The notes under the pieces are model-generated. The model ran no database searches. It had not been told where the DNA came from and was given only the letters and a program-made list of their open reading frames with translations. DNA of 64,000 nucleotides from Schistosoma mansoni (taxonomy: Eukaryota > Platyhelminthes > Trematoda > Strigeidida > Schistosomatidae). Numbering within the stretch: position 1 is the stretch's first letter; each line of letters starts with the position of its first letter. Below, one piece after another: positions 1 through 11,139 of this stretch. A program made the translations under genes and the position numbers. The stretch covers positions 3,472,001 to 3,536,000 of the forward strand of contig NW_017385987.1 in the NCBI RefSeq assembly GCF_000237925.1. The letters are read 5' to 3'.

Positions 1-89
1 CCTGGAAAGTAGGTTTCTGAAAAGTTGAATAATTGAATTTAAACGTCAATAACTTTGGCAAAAAAATAGAATGAAAAAAATCTGCTTAC

Positions 90-702
90 TAAAATAATCA
101 AGAGTATTTTCAATCTGTTCTGTTGTTAAACTGAGAGTGTCGTCGTTTTCGTCTTCTCCTTCAGAACGGTCCTCCTCTGAGTTCAGTTCAGTTGTTCTTT
201 GGAGAGGATTAGTTGTATAAGAACTAATGTATCCTATTGTAGTTAATTCTGATGATGATTTGGGCAAGGGATATTTGCTAGAAAAGTCACGAGTAATTCG
301 TCTGGCAGATCTAAAATCCTTGTTTCTATAACCTAAGAAGGCAGTGCATGGATCTACTCGAAGACGATAGCGTGGGATTGACTGTCTTTGACTGGTAAGA
401 CTAATTAGTTCAATATCCGCTACAAAATTGTCGTCTTCAACAATGGTATTATTAGACGTTTGTTCTTTTGAACCAATCACAGGTATTTGGTTTGGAACAG
501 TATGAGCTGGATGGCTGACTGCGTTTAGCTGAAGAGAATAATGGGGATGATTGGGAAGTGTTTCTGAGTACGAATGTACGGATTTTAGTTCTTCTGTTAA
601 ACAAATTTGCAACTGATTATCAACATCTTGGCATAATTGAACATCGGAGCAGTTTGTGTTATCTGTAGAAATGCACTGGTCATTAAATATTGAAAATAAC
701 AT
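90..702 (-). CDS. Milton/TRAK trafficking kinesin-binding protein, N-terminal exon (partial gene)
   Basis: Adaptor of the Milton/TRAK (HAP1_N) family, which links kinesin-1 to Miro on mitochondria. The exon encodes 204 residues from an ATG at 702. Two family blocks are visible: residues ~97-131 contain ELISL and IPRYRLRVDPCTAFLGY, matching the ELVSLLEEQ-IPxYxLRADT-xxGYxNxDW block, and residues ~190-204 read LSLTTEQIENTLDYF, matching LTTEQIEETLKYF. The exon then stops at a good splice donor (GTAAGC, donor GT at 89-88) in phase 1, exactly where the family continues into its coiled coil (LLCAERVGQMTK), so the remaining exons lie left of the window. The ~55 residues between the two blocks are rich in Ser, Glu and Asp and longer than the usual linker. 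The first ~95 residues are not recognisable. The start is the first in-frame ATG seen; an upstream coding exon cannot be excluded. Confidence 0.83.
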
Positions 703-1610
703 ACTCGTAAAGATTAATATTTCAAGTTAAGGAAATGATTGAGACTAAGCAACGAGACTGAACCGGGTAAAGCAGTGTAACAAGATATTTATCATAAAAT
801 AGGCCGATGAGCACAGAATGGAAGAGGCAACACTTTATGTTTTAAGATAATTATGAACGTGATTGTACAATATCCAGAATACACCATGCTATTCCGTTTC
901 TTCGAACAGTGGAATATGAAGTTCTTCAGAGGCCTTAGCAAGATTGGAAGAGGGCATCAATTTCTTCTACTCGAAGTGACTTCATACAGCCTTTTCCAGA
1001 GAAGTCACATTTATTTTATTCGCTTAATGCGAACGTAAATACCTGATGCTTCAGCTCGAACTACTGATATGCACACCATCGAGGAATTAAGAAATCCCTT
1101 ATTTTAAACCTACAGCGAGTAGATATCACATAAACCTATTTTTATAACTGACTTCCACGGAAATGGGACTAGTGATGTTAATTGTGGAGCAAAACTTTAG
1201 ATTAAAAGATTACAGGTAATCACCTTAACAAATTGTTTTACTTTCGATGGAAAGCAGTATCATGTCCAGCATACGAATTTAGGACAGTACGACAAAGGAA
1301 AAGTAAGAAAGCTCTTGCTATTTATAGGTCCTAATTATAAACATCTTTTATAAATGTTAATACACGTTCGTTTTTGTTTTATGCAGTTTATATCGTCATA
1401 TTTTCACGCTTAATATAGCTCACCAATCATATATTTAAGCACTCAACTTGAAGTCACGCCATTTGTAAGAGAGCTAGTGATACTAACCAGTTGACCAAGA
1501 TGAAGTAGGTAGTGGGGACTTCAACCTACCACTTTAGGGTTGAAAGCTGGGCACTACCATCACTGGCCAAGCTTAAAAGATAAAATGAAACTAGAATAGA
1601 CAGTATAAAT
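703..1610. other. Upstream of Milton/TRAK; no gene recognised
   Basis: AT-rich sequence upstream of the Milton/TRAK exon. Open frames are short, with no splice context or family match. Around 1440-1560 the sequence has the look of a dispersed repeat, but I could not place it in a family. Promoter elements of the Milton/TRAK gene would be expected here, but no convincing TATA or initiator was seen. Confidence 0.5.
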
Positions 1611-1611
1611 A

Positions 1612-1836
1612 AATTAATACATTTGTAATATCCCAATAAGTAGAGAAATTAAATTTTCTGACATTTCATGACTTAGTACAAGCCACTTCTTCAGAGAATA
1701 AATAATCAAACCAAAAACTTGGATTAATTTTGACTTGGTTATTTATTCTCTGAAGAAGTGGCTTACACTGAGTCACGAAACGTCAAAAAATTTAATTTTT
1801 CTACTCATCGGGATATTACAAATATATTAATTTAAT
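1612..1836. repeat. Inverted pair of Penelope-like ends with hammerhead-like core
   Basis: Two ~100-base arms (about 1612-1708 and 1737-1836) are reverse complements with a handful of differences and enclose a ~28-base loop. Read on the plus strand, the right arm has CTGAAGA (1750-1756), a short stem (GTG...CAC) and GAAACGTC (1777-1784), the order of conserved blocks in a type I hammerhead ribozyme. Minimal hammerheads of this kind are known from the terminal repeats of Penelope-like elements. One extra base sits between CTGAAGA and the stem, and stem II is only three pairs, so activity is doubtful. The left arm has the same blocks on the minus strand, with GAAATGTC. Confidence 0.6.
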
Positions 1837-1839
1837 TAC

Positions 1840-3215
1840 AACAATCTACCCAATCCTCAATTTATTCAAAATTATCAAGTCAAACCTTGGTAATGATGCG
1901 TAAAATAGATATTAGAGAGAAAGGGAGAAGTGTCATCATAAACAAAATTAACCTATGTGGACGTTTGACACTTTCCACCCCACCCCCTAGATTGTGAAGA
2001 TATACTAGCTCTTACGGTACATAGAAAAAGCGGATTAATGTTAAAGGTCTTACCCACCTAAAAGTAACACCATATAACCCATGGAAAAGCTGCCCGACAA
2101 TGGATACACACCCATAACTTTTAAACAGTTTCTGTTGTGTCAGCTCCATACCTATTAAAGTTTCCCACAATATCAGATATCTATAGGGCAAAACGCGTAC
2201 CATCTGTTTAAAAGCACCCTCATGTTGCTATGAAGGTAGTATTGCTGAAGATATTGGTCATTCACAGAAAGGTACTTTATTGCCACTACAATTTAGTAAA
2301 GTTAGTGATATGACTCAGTAAAATCTTAAATTTACTGTTTTGACCTTATCGCTCTTTACCAAACTTGGCTAGCATGGTAGAATTTCGCGGAACAAGTTTT
2401 TCGGCCACTATAGCCCGACTGGATTGACTTTATAAACAGATTCAACCTATGAGCCACGGCAGCAGCTCTGATCGGGTTCTTGACGTAACACATACGCCAA
2501 TATGTAATACCTGTATAGCATTTATAGAGCCTCTGATATATCGAAGTTTAATATTTACATAATATGGCGGATATTTTTATACATGAGCAATAGATATATT
2601 TCATACACTTTTAAAACTACTAAATTTGATGGACAAAGAACTTAGATAGTAGATTGATGAGATTGACGGTCTGAAAGATAAGTTGGGTATAGGTACAAAA
2701 GATTAATATCCAGTGATTATCTTCCGCAAAGAGCGTGAGTGTAAGATTCCTTGTTCGGTAGATCAAGTGAGTGGCTTGAGAACACTCGGTCGGTTGAGTA
2801 CAATACACAAGAACGCAAGAATGTATAAACAATTAGTCTGTTTTTGCTTGGAATACAATATTCAAGAAACTAAATAAATAATGTTTTAGACTATATATTC
2901 AAGATAAGGTGAACAAGGCTGTAATCAAACAAGAAATGACTGCATAAGCACCTTACCCATCAGTAAGTGCTCCAAAGATGTTTGATTTCCTCTGGCATCC
3001 CTCTGAAATTATAACAGGATTAAAAACGGTACAGCACAAAGGGAATACACAAGTGTTGCAAGAACTGCATTTTAACTTAAATATTAGATATAAACCGGAA
3101 AGCGTGGAAGTTATAACGATACTCTCGAAAATATGATACAAACTAAACACCAAATATTTAGTATGGTTAATACGTGCCAACATGAATAGAAACAATGAGA
3201 ACCGAAAGGTTGGTT
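1840..3215. other. Intergenic; nothing recognised
   Basis: No supported gene or RNA. The minus-strand frames of 63-80 codons in this interval have no family resemblance and no conserved splice context. Confidence 0.4.
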
Positions 3216-3218
3216 ATT

Positions 3219-3756
3219 AGCCACTTATTTTATTTTATTTAAACACATAAATATTGGTACAAAGGGGCACCAGATAAATATGCGCCCCACAAATCTCATT
3301 CGATTTGTGTGAGGGCTGAGATACTGCCCAGGTGCCCAGACTGAAGCAGGTGGTTTTCTTAGGGGACCACACCCTGAGCCTTTGACCTAAAGGTCTGATC
3401 TACAAGGCAGTGGAGCATCGTGAGGAGATGCAGTCCCATGGTAGCCGGTGACCAACAGTTGGTTCATACGCCATTCGTTCCATCAGGATACTGGAGCCCA
3501 TGTGCACCATTGGTTTGGAATCAGGGTTTTCCAACTCCCCTAGGTGGATCCTCAACATCCACCAACCCGGTTAAAGCGCCGGACATTCGCTTTTCGTCCT
3601 CTCACTTTTGTGAACAACACCCCCGCCACGAGAAGGCAGTGAGTAGGACTTCCCTGGCAGAGGCTATATTTTCGCGTGGCCATATGAGAGCATTTCGAGA
3701 GGGAGAGCAGACTCTCCCCACTCTCGGCCGTACCAGGGCATTTGGGGGCTATTAGC
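3219..3756 (-). repeat. R-family retroposon-like repeat, near full copy
   Basis: A ~540-bp dispersed repeat seen at least three times nearly full length (here, 16392-16945 and 55108-55640), plus fragments at 18893-18993 and 19955-20400. Read on the minus strand it ends in GGTGCCCCTTTGTACCAATA followed by TTATGTGTTTAAATAAAATA-type sequence. Such an A/T-rich short-repeat tail at one end is typical of a non-LTR retroposon 3' end. No reverse transcriptase is attached to any copy here, so the parent element is not identified. A frame of ~80-110 codons (3420-3755, plus) is partly open in several copies; this follows from the copies being alike and is not evidence of a gene. Confidence 0.75.
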
Positions 3757-3904
3757 CACTTACTGACGCCTCATGCAATATTACGATCCATATGCAATCT
3801 AAATAAGGGGAAACAATAATGTTTCTACCCAAATTTATAAAACTGGCAATGAATAAATATGAACACAATTGAAACAGTGTAGGTTAAAGTGTTAGCCGAT
3901 ACTT

Positions 3905-4110
3905 GAAGACTTTAGAATCTTCTCATGTAAAAACTATAAATATACTAACGTTTTTCTCATTGTGCTTCCTGCTTCCATCTACCCTTGTTAGTTGGAATAT
4001 AATTTTACTCCTGTTCAACCATGTTCTGACTTGGGGATTTGTCGAGTGAATTGGTGTCCAAGAATACTAAGCAACAGGGATAGCCGGGTCGTAATAAGAG
4101 AAGTTATAAC
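3905..4110 (+). repeat. Dispersed repeat, inverted copy at 17950-18165
   Basis: About 205 bases, including the stretch from ACGTTTTTCTCATTGTG to GGGTCGTAATAAGAG, recur in reverse complement at 17950-18165 with scattered differences. The unit has no open frame. It lies just upstream of a Penelope-like endonuclease remnant and may belong to the same element, but the other copy shows no such neighbour, so the family is unresolved. Confidence 0.6.
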
Positions 4111-4269
4111 ATGATAATGATAAATTGAAGATAAGGGGAAGCAGACATAAATGGGCTACTCAAAATTTTAGTGACTTAAACGAATGAACCGATCAAATTT
4201 GCAAAAAATCAGCTGCATAAATGTAGAGATATTCTGAAATACTATTAGTATCTATTTAGAAGAAGTAAA

Positions 4270-4545
4270 CAATATTGTTTCATGCAGACCAAAGGATACA
4301 ACAAAAGACAGATTCAAAATCAGCTATGAAATAAATGCTTCCGATTGTGATAAGTACCATAGTGGACGAAATAGATACCCTTACCATCTACTCAAACACG
4401 AAGGCAAACTATCAGTGAAACGACATGATGCGCTATCACTGATGTCCATGCAAGTAGACAAATACAAAGATGAATTCAACTAGAAAAACGTCAAAATCCC
4501 GGATCGTGAGAGTTCTAGGAGCATAGTATTTAAATTAATCAGCAA
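4270..4545 (+). mobile_element. Penelope-like element remnant, GIY-YIG endonuclease region
   Basis: Conceptual translation gives a stretch resembling the C-terminal GIY-YIG endonuclease of Penelope-like retroelements: FKISYEINASDCDKYHSGR corresponds to the usual 'Y.I.C..C...Y.G.T.R' segment, followed by residues in the order KHEGKL, KRHDALSLM and NVKIPDRESSR, matching the 'H...H.F.W....I...E...R' tail. The canonical GIY and YIG tripeptides are eroded, a stop interrupts the frame, and no reverse transcriptase lies upstream, so this is a short dead fragment. Confidence 0.5.
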
Positions 4546-4549
4546 TTAA

Positions 4550-7500
4550 TGGGCCCATCAGTTTGTACTCCATCTACTAGCCCATTTGAAAAAGGTTGAG
4601 AAGCAACCCGGTCAAAATACAATGGACTAAAACGGTCAACTTGAACACAAAGATAACTGAGGACGGTAAAACACATGATAATAACCAGTCACGATCAGAA
4701 TTGCCAGGAAAAAATCGTGTAATAAATAAATGCTCACTCCTATATGAAGTAGGCGCTGGTAATGTTGTCAAGAACGACAGTGAACGCTCCCCAAAGAAAT
4801 CACCTAGTTTACAGGACCCACCCAAGCAACCAATAGGGGGGAAATAAAGCAAACAAAAGCGTAAATAAAATGGGAATGTCGATTTTTCCCCTTTACGTCG
4901 TGGATTTTGGGGAAATTTGTGGACAAATATACATAACGTATCGTGTTTGCCAAGCAGACTTGTTTACTTTGTAGATGTTAATTAACTAGTTCTACACAAT
5001 TAGATACGTAGCCATCAACGTTCGAATTTGAAATGATAACTGTTCTCTACTGGCGATTCGGCTCATTTTGTAGACAGTATATATATATATATATATATTA
5101 GGAATTATAATTCCTAAAATCTCGCAAAAGGAAAGGACGAGTGCAAAAATATGTTATTGCGCAAAACATGGTGATAAGGTATGCACCTACATGTCTTAAA
5201 TACCGATATCAAAAAACTAGGCCGTCGTTAACAAGAGACCCACACTCAGGCAGCCGAGTAAGGCGAACTAGCCAAAATAACAAGGTCACATTTACATTCA
5301 GTGTGACCTGTAATTTGCAAGTTTTAAACAAATACGTCACTTTCTCAGTAAGCTGATGACTGTTGAATTCTTCATAATATACCTGCAGATATCAAAATAC
5401 ACCGTCTATATGTAAGCTATTTTATCATATGTTTCACAAATGCAGATGATAATGTAGTCTCCTTTTGTCTAAAGCTGTTATTATTATGGGAATTCATCCA
5501 TTTTAGGATACCAGAACCAAAGACTTATGTAATTTCCAAAAATATATATCTTAGTAGCCACTTGAACTGCCACACAAGGGCATGTACCTAGGCATCGAGG
5601 TCGAATCGTGGAGTAGACTTTACGAAGAGCTTCTCTTACAGATGACCACCTAAAATGTCTCACGTTTATACACTCAAGTTAGGAATCTGTGTCTTATTTT
5701 ATCGCACTGTCGTCAACTCCTACTTCTGTTACTGTTTAAGTAGAACACTTGAAATACATAGACGCCAATACCATTCGACTATGTAGTGTTATGTCATCTA
5801 TGTACATACCCTAGGGAAAACCACTAGCTATTTGTGTGCGGCAAAGTCAGTGATCAAAACGATGTGATGTCCTCTAATAATGACCAAATCAAACTACAAC
5901 AAACATTTAATCTAGTGACGGCTCTTTACTTTTGATAATTGAGATTTTAGTTTCTCGTATATCCAATGACCATGATCTGACATTGAAAAAAATTCTTTTT
6001 CAACACATAGAACGGTAACCCTCCGTCATCTTATCAAACCTGTCTGATTTGATAAGGCACACTAGTGAGCAGAAATTTCAAAAAGTGAACTTCCGAATCA
6101 AGTTTAAAGTTGTAGTAAAACAATAAGGGGAAACTAGCCTATACTTTAACGGTTTTTTTCAGGATGTAATCTGGACTCCTTCCTGTCACAATTTTTGCAT
6201 TTTATTTTTCCGTATTGTGTCATTATGTCGACTAATATGAGCTTGTCGTATAGGATGAAAAACAAATTATTGAAACTGCTATCGCAGAAATGGCAATATT
6301 TCGAAGACGAATGTTTCGAGCTATTCTGGTTTTTCACTACAAACTATTGAACAAATAGGTTAAACATTTGTTGTTGGATCTTTTGACATGTATTTGTGCA
6401 CTTGTGTATAAAAGGTTTAATTACATGCTATTTAACAGCATGGCTCTGGCTTTCTGACATTGAGAAGTCAACTTGTTTGATCGTTACATCATTCGTTTGT
6501 CAGAGACTCGCTTCCTCTTTGACGAGTGACCTTATTGTGTTCTTTAACGATTTATTTTCTTGATATATTTTGTATTTGATCGTACAAATATGACCAAATA
6601 ACTCAGTTGCCGTGTGAACTGTTGTCACCATCCACCAAGGTAATTTATAGAATTTACATTTCTTGTTATACTAAATAGTGCAAAAAACTATCCCATAATC
6701 GTATACTGCTTTACTTGCGCGGTATAACATATCACCAACGAACCTTGGTATGTTGAAAATCTAAACTACAGTTGTGGTATTAGTGATGAATGCGATGTAA
6801 TCCCCGAATTTTCCAAACGTACCCTTACCGTCAGGTACGGACTGGAATTCAGATAAGAAGTAAGATCGTTTATACACATGAGCTAATCGTACTGAAATTG
6901 CTACAACGCGTATGGTAGTAACAACAAAGCAATCGTGGTAAGAGTAAGGTATGGAACGATCAGTAGAAATGTCCCTGTATGATGTCTAATACGATACTAA
7001 AACATTCATCTGTGCAACCATATGGTAAAAATAATACTCAAGGTACTGAAATCTCAGTTGTCTCTCTGTAAATTACACAAAATTGATTAATCTGTAAATT
7101 CTCCAACACGAACATTGACTTTTTATCACTCTTTTTGAGAGAACCAGCACCTCTTGTATCTCCTCAAAACGTTCATTCACCCATATAACTACAGAGTACT
7201 TCTAAATCACAGCTTATGTCAATTTAACACGGAAACACTAAATCCCGAACATTAACCTCAAGAGGACCACTTACCATCCATGTAAATAGACTATATTAAT
7301 AGCCGCTTGTACCCCCTGATTGACATAACTAAGTTTTAGTGATCGTAGGGCATAAAACACAATCAAATGAAAGAAATCGTCAACAGAACATTCATTATTA
7401 TTGCTGTTATTTTAATTCCTAAACAGCTTATTGGTACGCAAGTGCTGTGACGAAACAATTTCAGGTTTCTTCAGAGATATTATTACGTACAAGTTTCAGT

Positions 7501-8090
7501 AATGTTTTCATAATATTCTCCGCACCCAAAAATGTTCTGCAGTATTTAAAATAAGATTGAGTTGACTACGAGGAAAAGAGTAAGGAATAAATAAGAAATG
7601 TGTAGGTAATTTGGTATGTTCGTCAAACACCATAAGAATGATCGGTAATATAAGTTTTACTAAATGAATTAACGAATAAACCACTAATGCAATATCGTTT
7701 GATGGTAGAATAAGAGCTTATGCAGGAAAAGTAGAGAATTATGCCATAAAAATCTTAAATAATTTGAGTGAATATTCGTCAAATATCAATTTGTATGAAG
7801 AAGATATACGTAGAATTACGGTCCACTTCGTTATTAGTACTGCTCTAATAATTAATCTAGTCCTAAAATTACATGGAAGTCACATCATTGTCTATACTGA
7901 CTCGTTCTATCGTAATCACCACCAGCAGATAATGGCGAACACATTTAGGCTTGAGATAGAACAATGTATTCAGTATGAATAGAAGAGATAAGTTACACAA
8001 GAATGACCACACCTTCAAGGCTGGGCCATGCCATCCGGTGAATTAAATCAATTCTTGCAACATTCTCCATTGTTGGTCTCTTCTCCGCTT
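4550..8090. other. Intergenic, repeat-poor to the eye; (TA)n tract
   Basis: No supported gene. A (TA)n microsatellite lies at about 5081-5098. At 4577-4852 there are overlapping open frames on both strands, neither with family resemblance. Around 6405-6420 a GTGTATAAAAGG box is followed by a region that could be an old LTR, but no second copy or clear ends were found. Confidence 0.4.
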
Positions 8091-8094
8091 TTAT

Positions 8095-8260
8095 TGTCGA
8101 ACATTCATTTTCCCAGTTACCTCGTGTCGACAGTAGTATGTATCGTTATACGAGGGTGAAATACCTGGCATCAGAAGGTCAATAAGATCAAAGAAAAGAG
8201 AACGAGAACGAAGAATGATTGCTGTGGAAATAGAAGAACAATGAAGTCTGAGACGATGGA
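8095..8260 (+). repeat. Dispersed repeat, inverted copy near 30952-31085
   Basis: The purine-rich block around 8180-8215 (GGTCAATAAGATCAAAGAAA and onward) and the flanking GTAGTATGTATC motif recur in reverse complement at about 30952-31085. The unit is non-coding and its family is unknown. Confidence 0.5.
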
Positions 8261-8264
8261 CTAA

Positions 8265-10390
8265 TATTTGAATAAGGAACAGTCAAGTTTGAGACAAATT
8301 ACGTATTAACTGTATTGTTCTCAGATTTTACTGAGATTTTCTGTAATTTTGTGTCCAAATGCATCCGACTTTCCCCACTTGTGTTCTCGTTCACTACACG
8401 GTATGTAAAATACCTGAGCAGCTAGGATCGACCGAATGTTTTTCAACGTAAATTAAATTGGTGATTGTAGTGACGATCCACTACCACCGAATCGCTGCCA
8501 CAAATAAACCAGAAGTCTGGACCATTACTATTGTAAGATCCAAACCTAGTTCCAACTAGGTTAGGATTGATTAACAACTGGTTAGCAAAAGTGAAGAAAC
8601 TCGCAAACCCCAGTCGAAACCAGAACAAAGCGATTGGGGTAATAACGGTTCTAAAATTCATCACATATACAAATGTACAAATTTACCTAAACAATGTCAT
8701 TTTTGTTTGAGATTTTACTCCGGACAACCACCACAGACAGACGTGAATAGCGTCGTATGTCTACAGCGAGATCTGGAGCAAAAGTAACACGCATGTGTAT
8801 GACATATACTAGAAGAAGGGAAGAGTTTCCTAATACGTTACATATCAAAGGCTTAATGACGACTGAGAAATGGAGGGATAGGCAAAACTCATGCTCTAAG
8901 TACGACAGAAATTAAAGCATAGGCTGTATGCTTAATATGCGACCCGCCAACTAGATTTTCATGAAATACATCCATCCTCATAACATCTCTGATTACACTT
9001 TTTATTTCGCAAAACCATCTTGAGATTTATAACTAGTTCAGTTAACTGCGCTTACGCAAACACAACACAGATCTATGGGCACGTCAATGAGTTTGTCAGC
9101 GATTTATCGAACAATTGCCGTCAGAGAGCTTGAGAATCACCGCAGTCAACACTAATGAGCAGTCATGTCATCGATCATGGGACATTACTTTGAATATCAC
9201 GGTACTTTTGAAGAACAGGTGAAAGAAAAGCAAGGGTCAGGAGACTGTATAGAGAGTCACAAGTGATAGTACACGAGTATGGTGTACTGACTCAGCATCT
9301 GGGAGAATTGATGTGTTGCGTGGAAAGACATTCAGAATTTTTAGCTACAAAATCAAAATCTTTCGCAGAGATCAATTTAGGAGTTTAGAGCTGAAAGACA
9401 TACCACTCAGATTAGTGTTGAATGGTGTTCTGTCCATCTCAACCTGAAGGAATTTACAGTCGACTTCATAGACGGTCGTTGACAGTGTACGTCGACGAGA
9501 GCATTTTTCTCTCCTCATCAAGGTTACAGGACAGTACTCTTCGGCGGAAAACCAGTTCTTACGTATCATTATGTATAGCCAGCTCTCAGCCATAAGACCT
9601 GAATTATAATTTGCCACAAGGTTCCAATTTTCCTTGGGCAGTATCAAAAATGGTGAATGATCGATGAAATGGTTCACTTCAAATTATTGTTTGTCGAAAC
9701 CGTTCTTATAAATTTAAGTCAACCGTCGCACAATTCATGGCACAAGAAGTATTTACGGTACAAATTCACGATACAAATCAGATCAATGCATTGGACAAAG
9801 GTAACAAATTCTCATATCCAGTGGATTATCGATAGCATACACAAACTTTGGCAATAAGCACCGATCGTCTTTATGTCTCGTAACCATCAGCGCTATCGAA
9901 TCACAAAGAAGTCGAGATAAAGAATTGATTGGGAAAGAAAGCAAATGCTGCAGTTCTAGATCGATCCACGTTCACTCAATTTTAATTATCTGTTGAACTT
10001 CATTGACTCCCATAAGTTGTTGTAATTTTAGTTGTTATTGTTTGACTGACTAATTTAACTACTCGTGAGGGATATGAATCATCTTTTCTTTTTGTCGACG
10101 GCATGACGGAAAGAGGTCTCCAAGTAGCCAGACGTCTATCGTTCTAGCGTATCTGGTACCACTCGTGGGACAGACCGATTTGTAGTGTGTACAGTCGGAT
10201 TTAATGAAAAATCCTGTTGAGCATCCGCATCAAGCTAATGCGGTCCTACCATTTCATCCACTGTAGATTGACCTTTAAATTTAACATACCCAGAGAAATA
10301 AACAATGACAGATTTAAGGTCAATAAGAACCAATCAACATCGAGGTGCAGAGGACAAGCTGTGAATCACATGTAGAGAAATTCAAACATT
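8265..10390. other. Intergenic; nothing recognised
   Basis: Open frames at 8443-8664, 9372-9677 and 9657-9857 were inspected and show no family motif, no splice-supported extension and no second copy. No RNA gene was seen. Confidence 0.35.
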
Positions 10391-10392
10391 TC

Positions 10393-10505
10393 ACTTCTAC
10401 CCGAAGTTTGTGCTGATGATGTCGTTCAGAAGGACGATGAAAGCTCCACGACCAAACCATCCAGCTCAGAGAACAAACCAACATCAAAAACATACCCAAC
10501 CACTT
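10393..10505 (+). repeat. Dispersed repeat with CTGATGA...GAAA blocks
   Basis: Shares several blocks with 21430-21545 (CACTTCTACC, GCTGATGATGT, GATGAAAGCTCC, CAAGCTCAGAG-like) and a short piece with 63684-63712. CTGATGA followed about 19 bases later by GAAA, with TCGTTC/GGACGA between them able to pair, resembles the two halves of a hammerhead core. The spacing of the unpaired bases does not fit the consensus, so I call only a repeat. The family is unknown. Confidence 0.45.
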
Positions 10506-11139
10506 GAAATTTCAGAGACTGTTGTCCACTGTACGTTTTAGTTCAGCCTAACAAATTGTATAAAACCTGGACTGACGAAATAAAATGCCCTCAGTCTGGT
10601 ACGTAAGTTTCGTGACGTAGGAGTGCTAATGAAATAAAACCACTCATCATGGCCGGGATGAAACTTGGCTAAGTCGTAACCCTAATATCACTCGAAAACT
10701 ACTAAGATAAACGTGCTGGAGTGACATTAATAAATGCCGAAATGAGGGAGTATCCTTAGATACATAGCAAATGATATGCTCACACATTCATTTGTTTGTG
10801 ATTCTCATCTATTATATCCCCATCTGCTCAGGTCATGATCTCATTTTATAGCACATTAGGATAAACAGTAAGAGAGGTGTGCGCTGACTTGCGTCATCTG
10901 AGGAAGATCTGAACAGATCACAACTGCCTACTCCAAGACTAGAAACCCATGTAAAGCGTTGACAAACAGAGCTAGATTATAGTGTTTGAAACATGTGATT
11001 CATTAATTTCCAAAAAATCCAAAAACCTTGTTGTTGCTTATCAAGAGATGGGCTCAGGGAGGTGAAGAAATATTGCCACTTCGACCACGGGAAAATCCCT
11101 TTACGCTGGTAAGTGGTGACAGTAAAAAGGCCAAAACTT

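Noticed and set aside
4577-4852. Overlapping 91- and 83-codon frames on both strands
   Set aside because: No motif, no splice sites and complementary frames; most likely chance.
9372-9677. 101-codon minus-strand frame with a Cys/Arg-rich segment
   Set aside because: No family match, no second copy and no splice-consistent neighbours.
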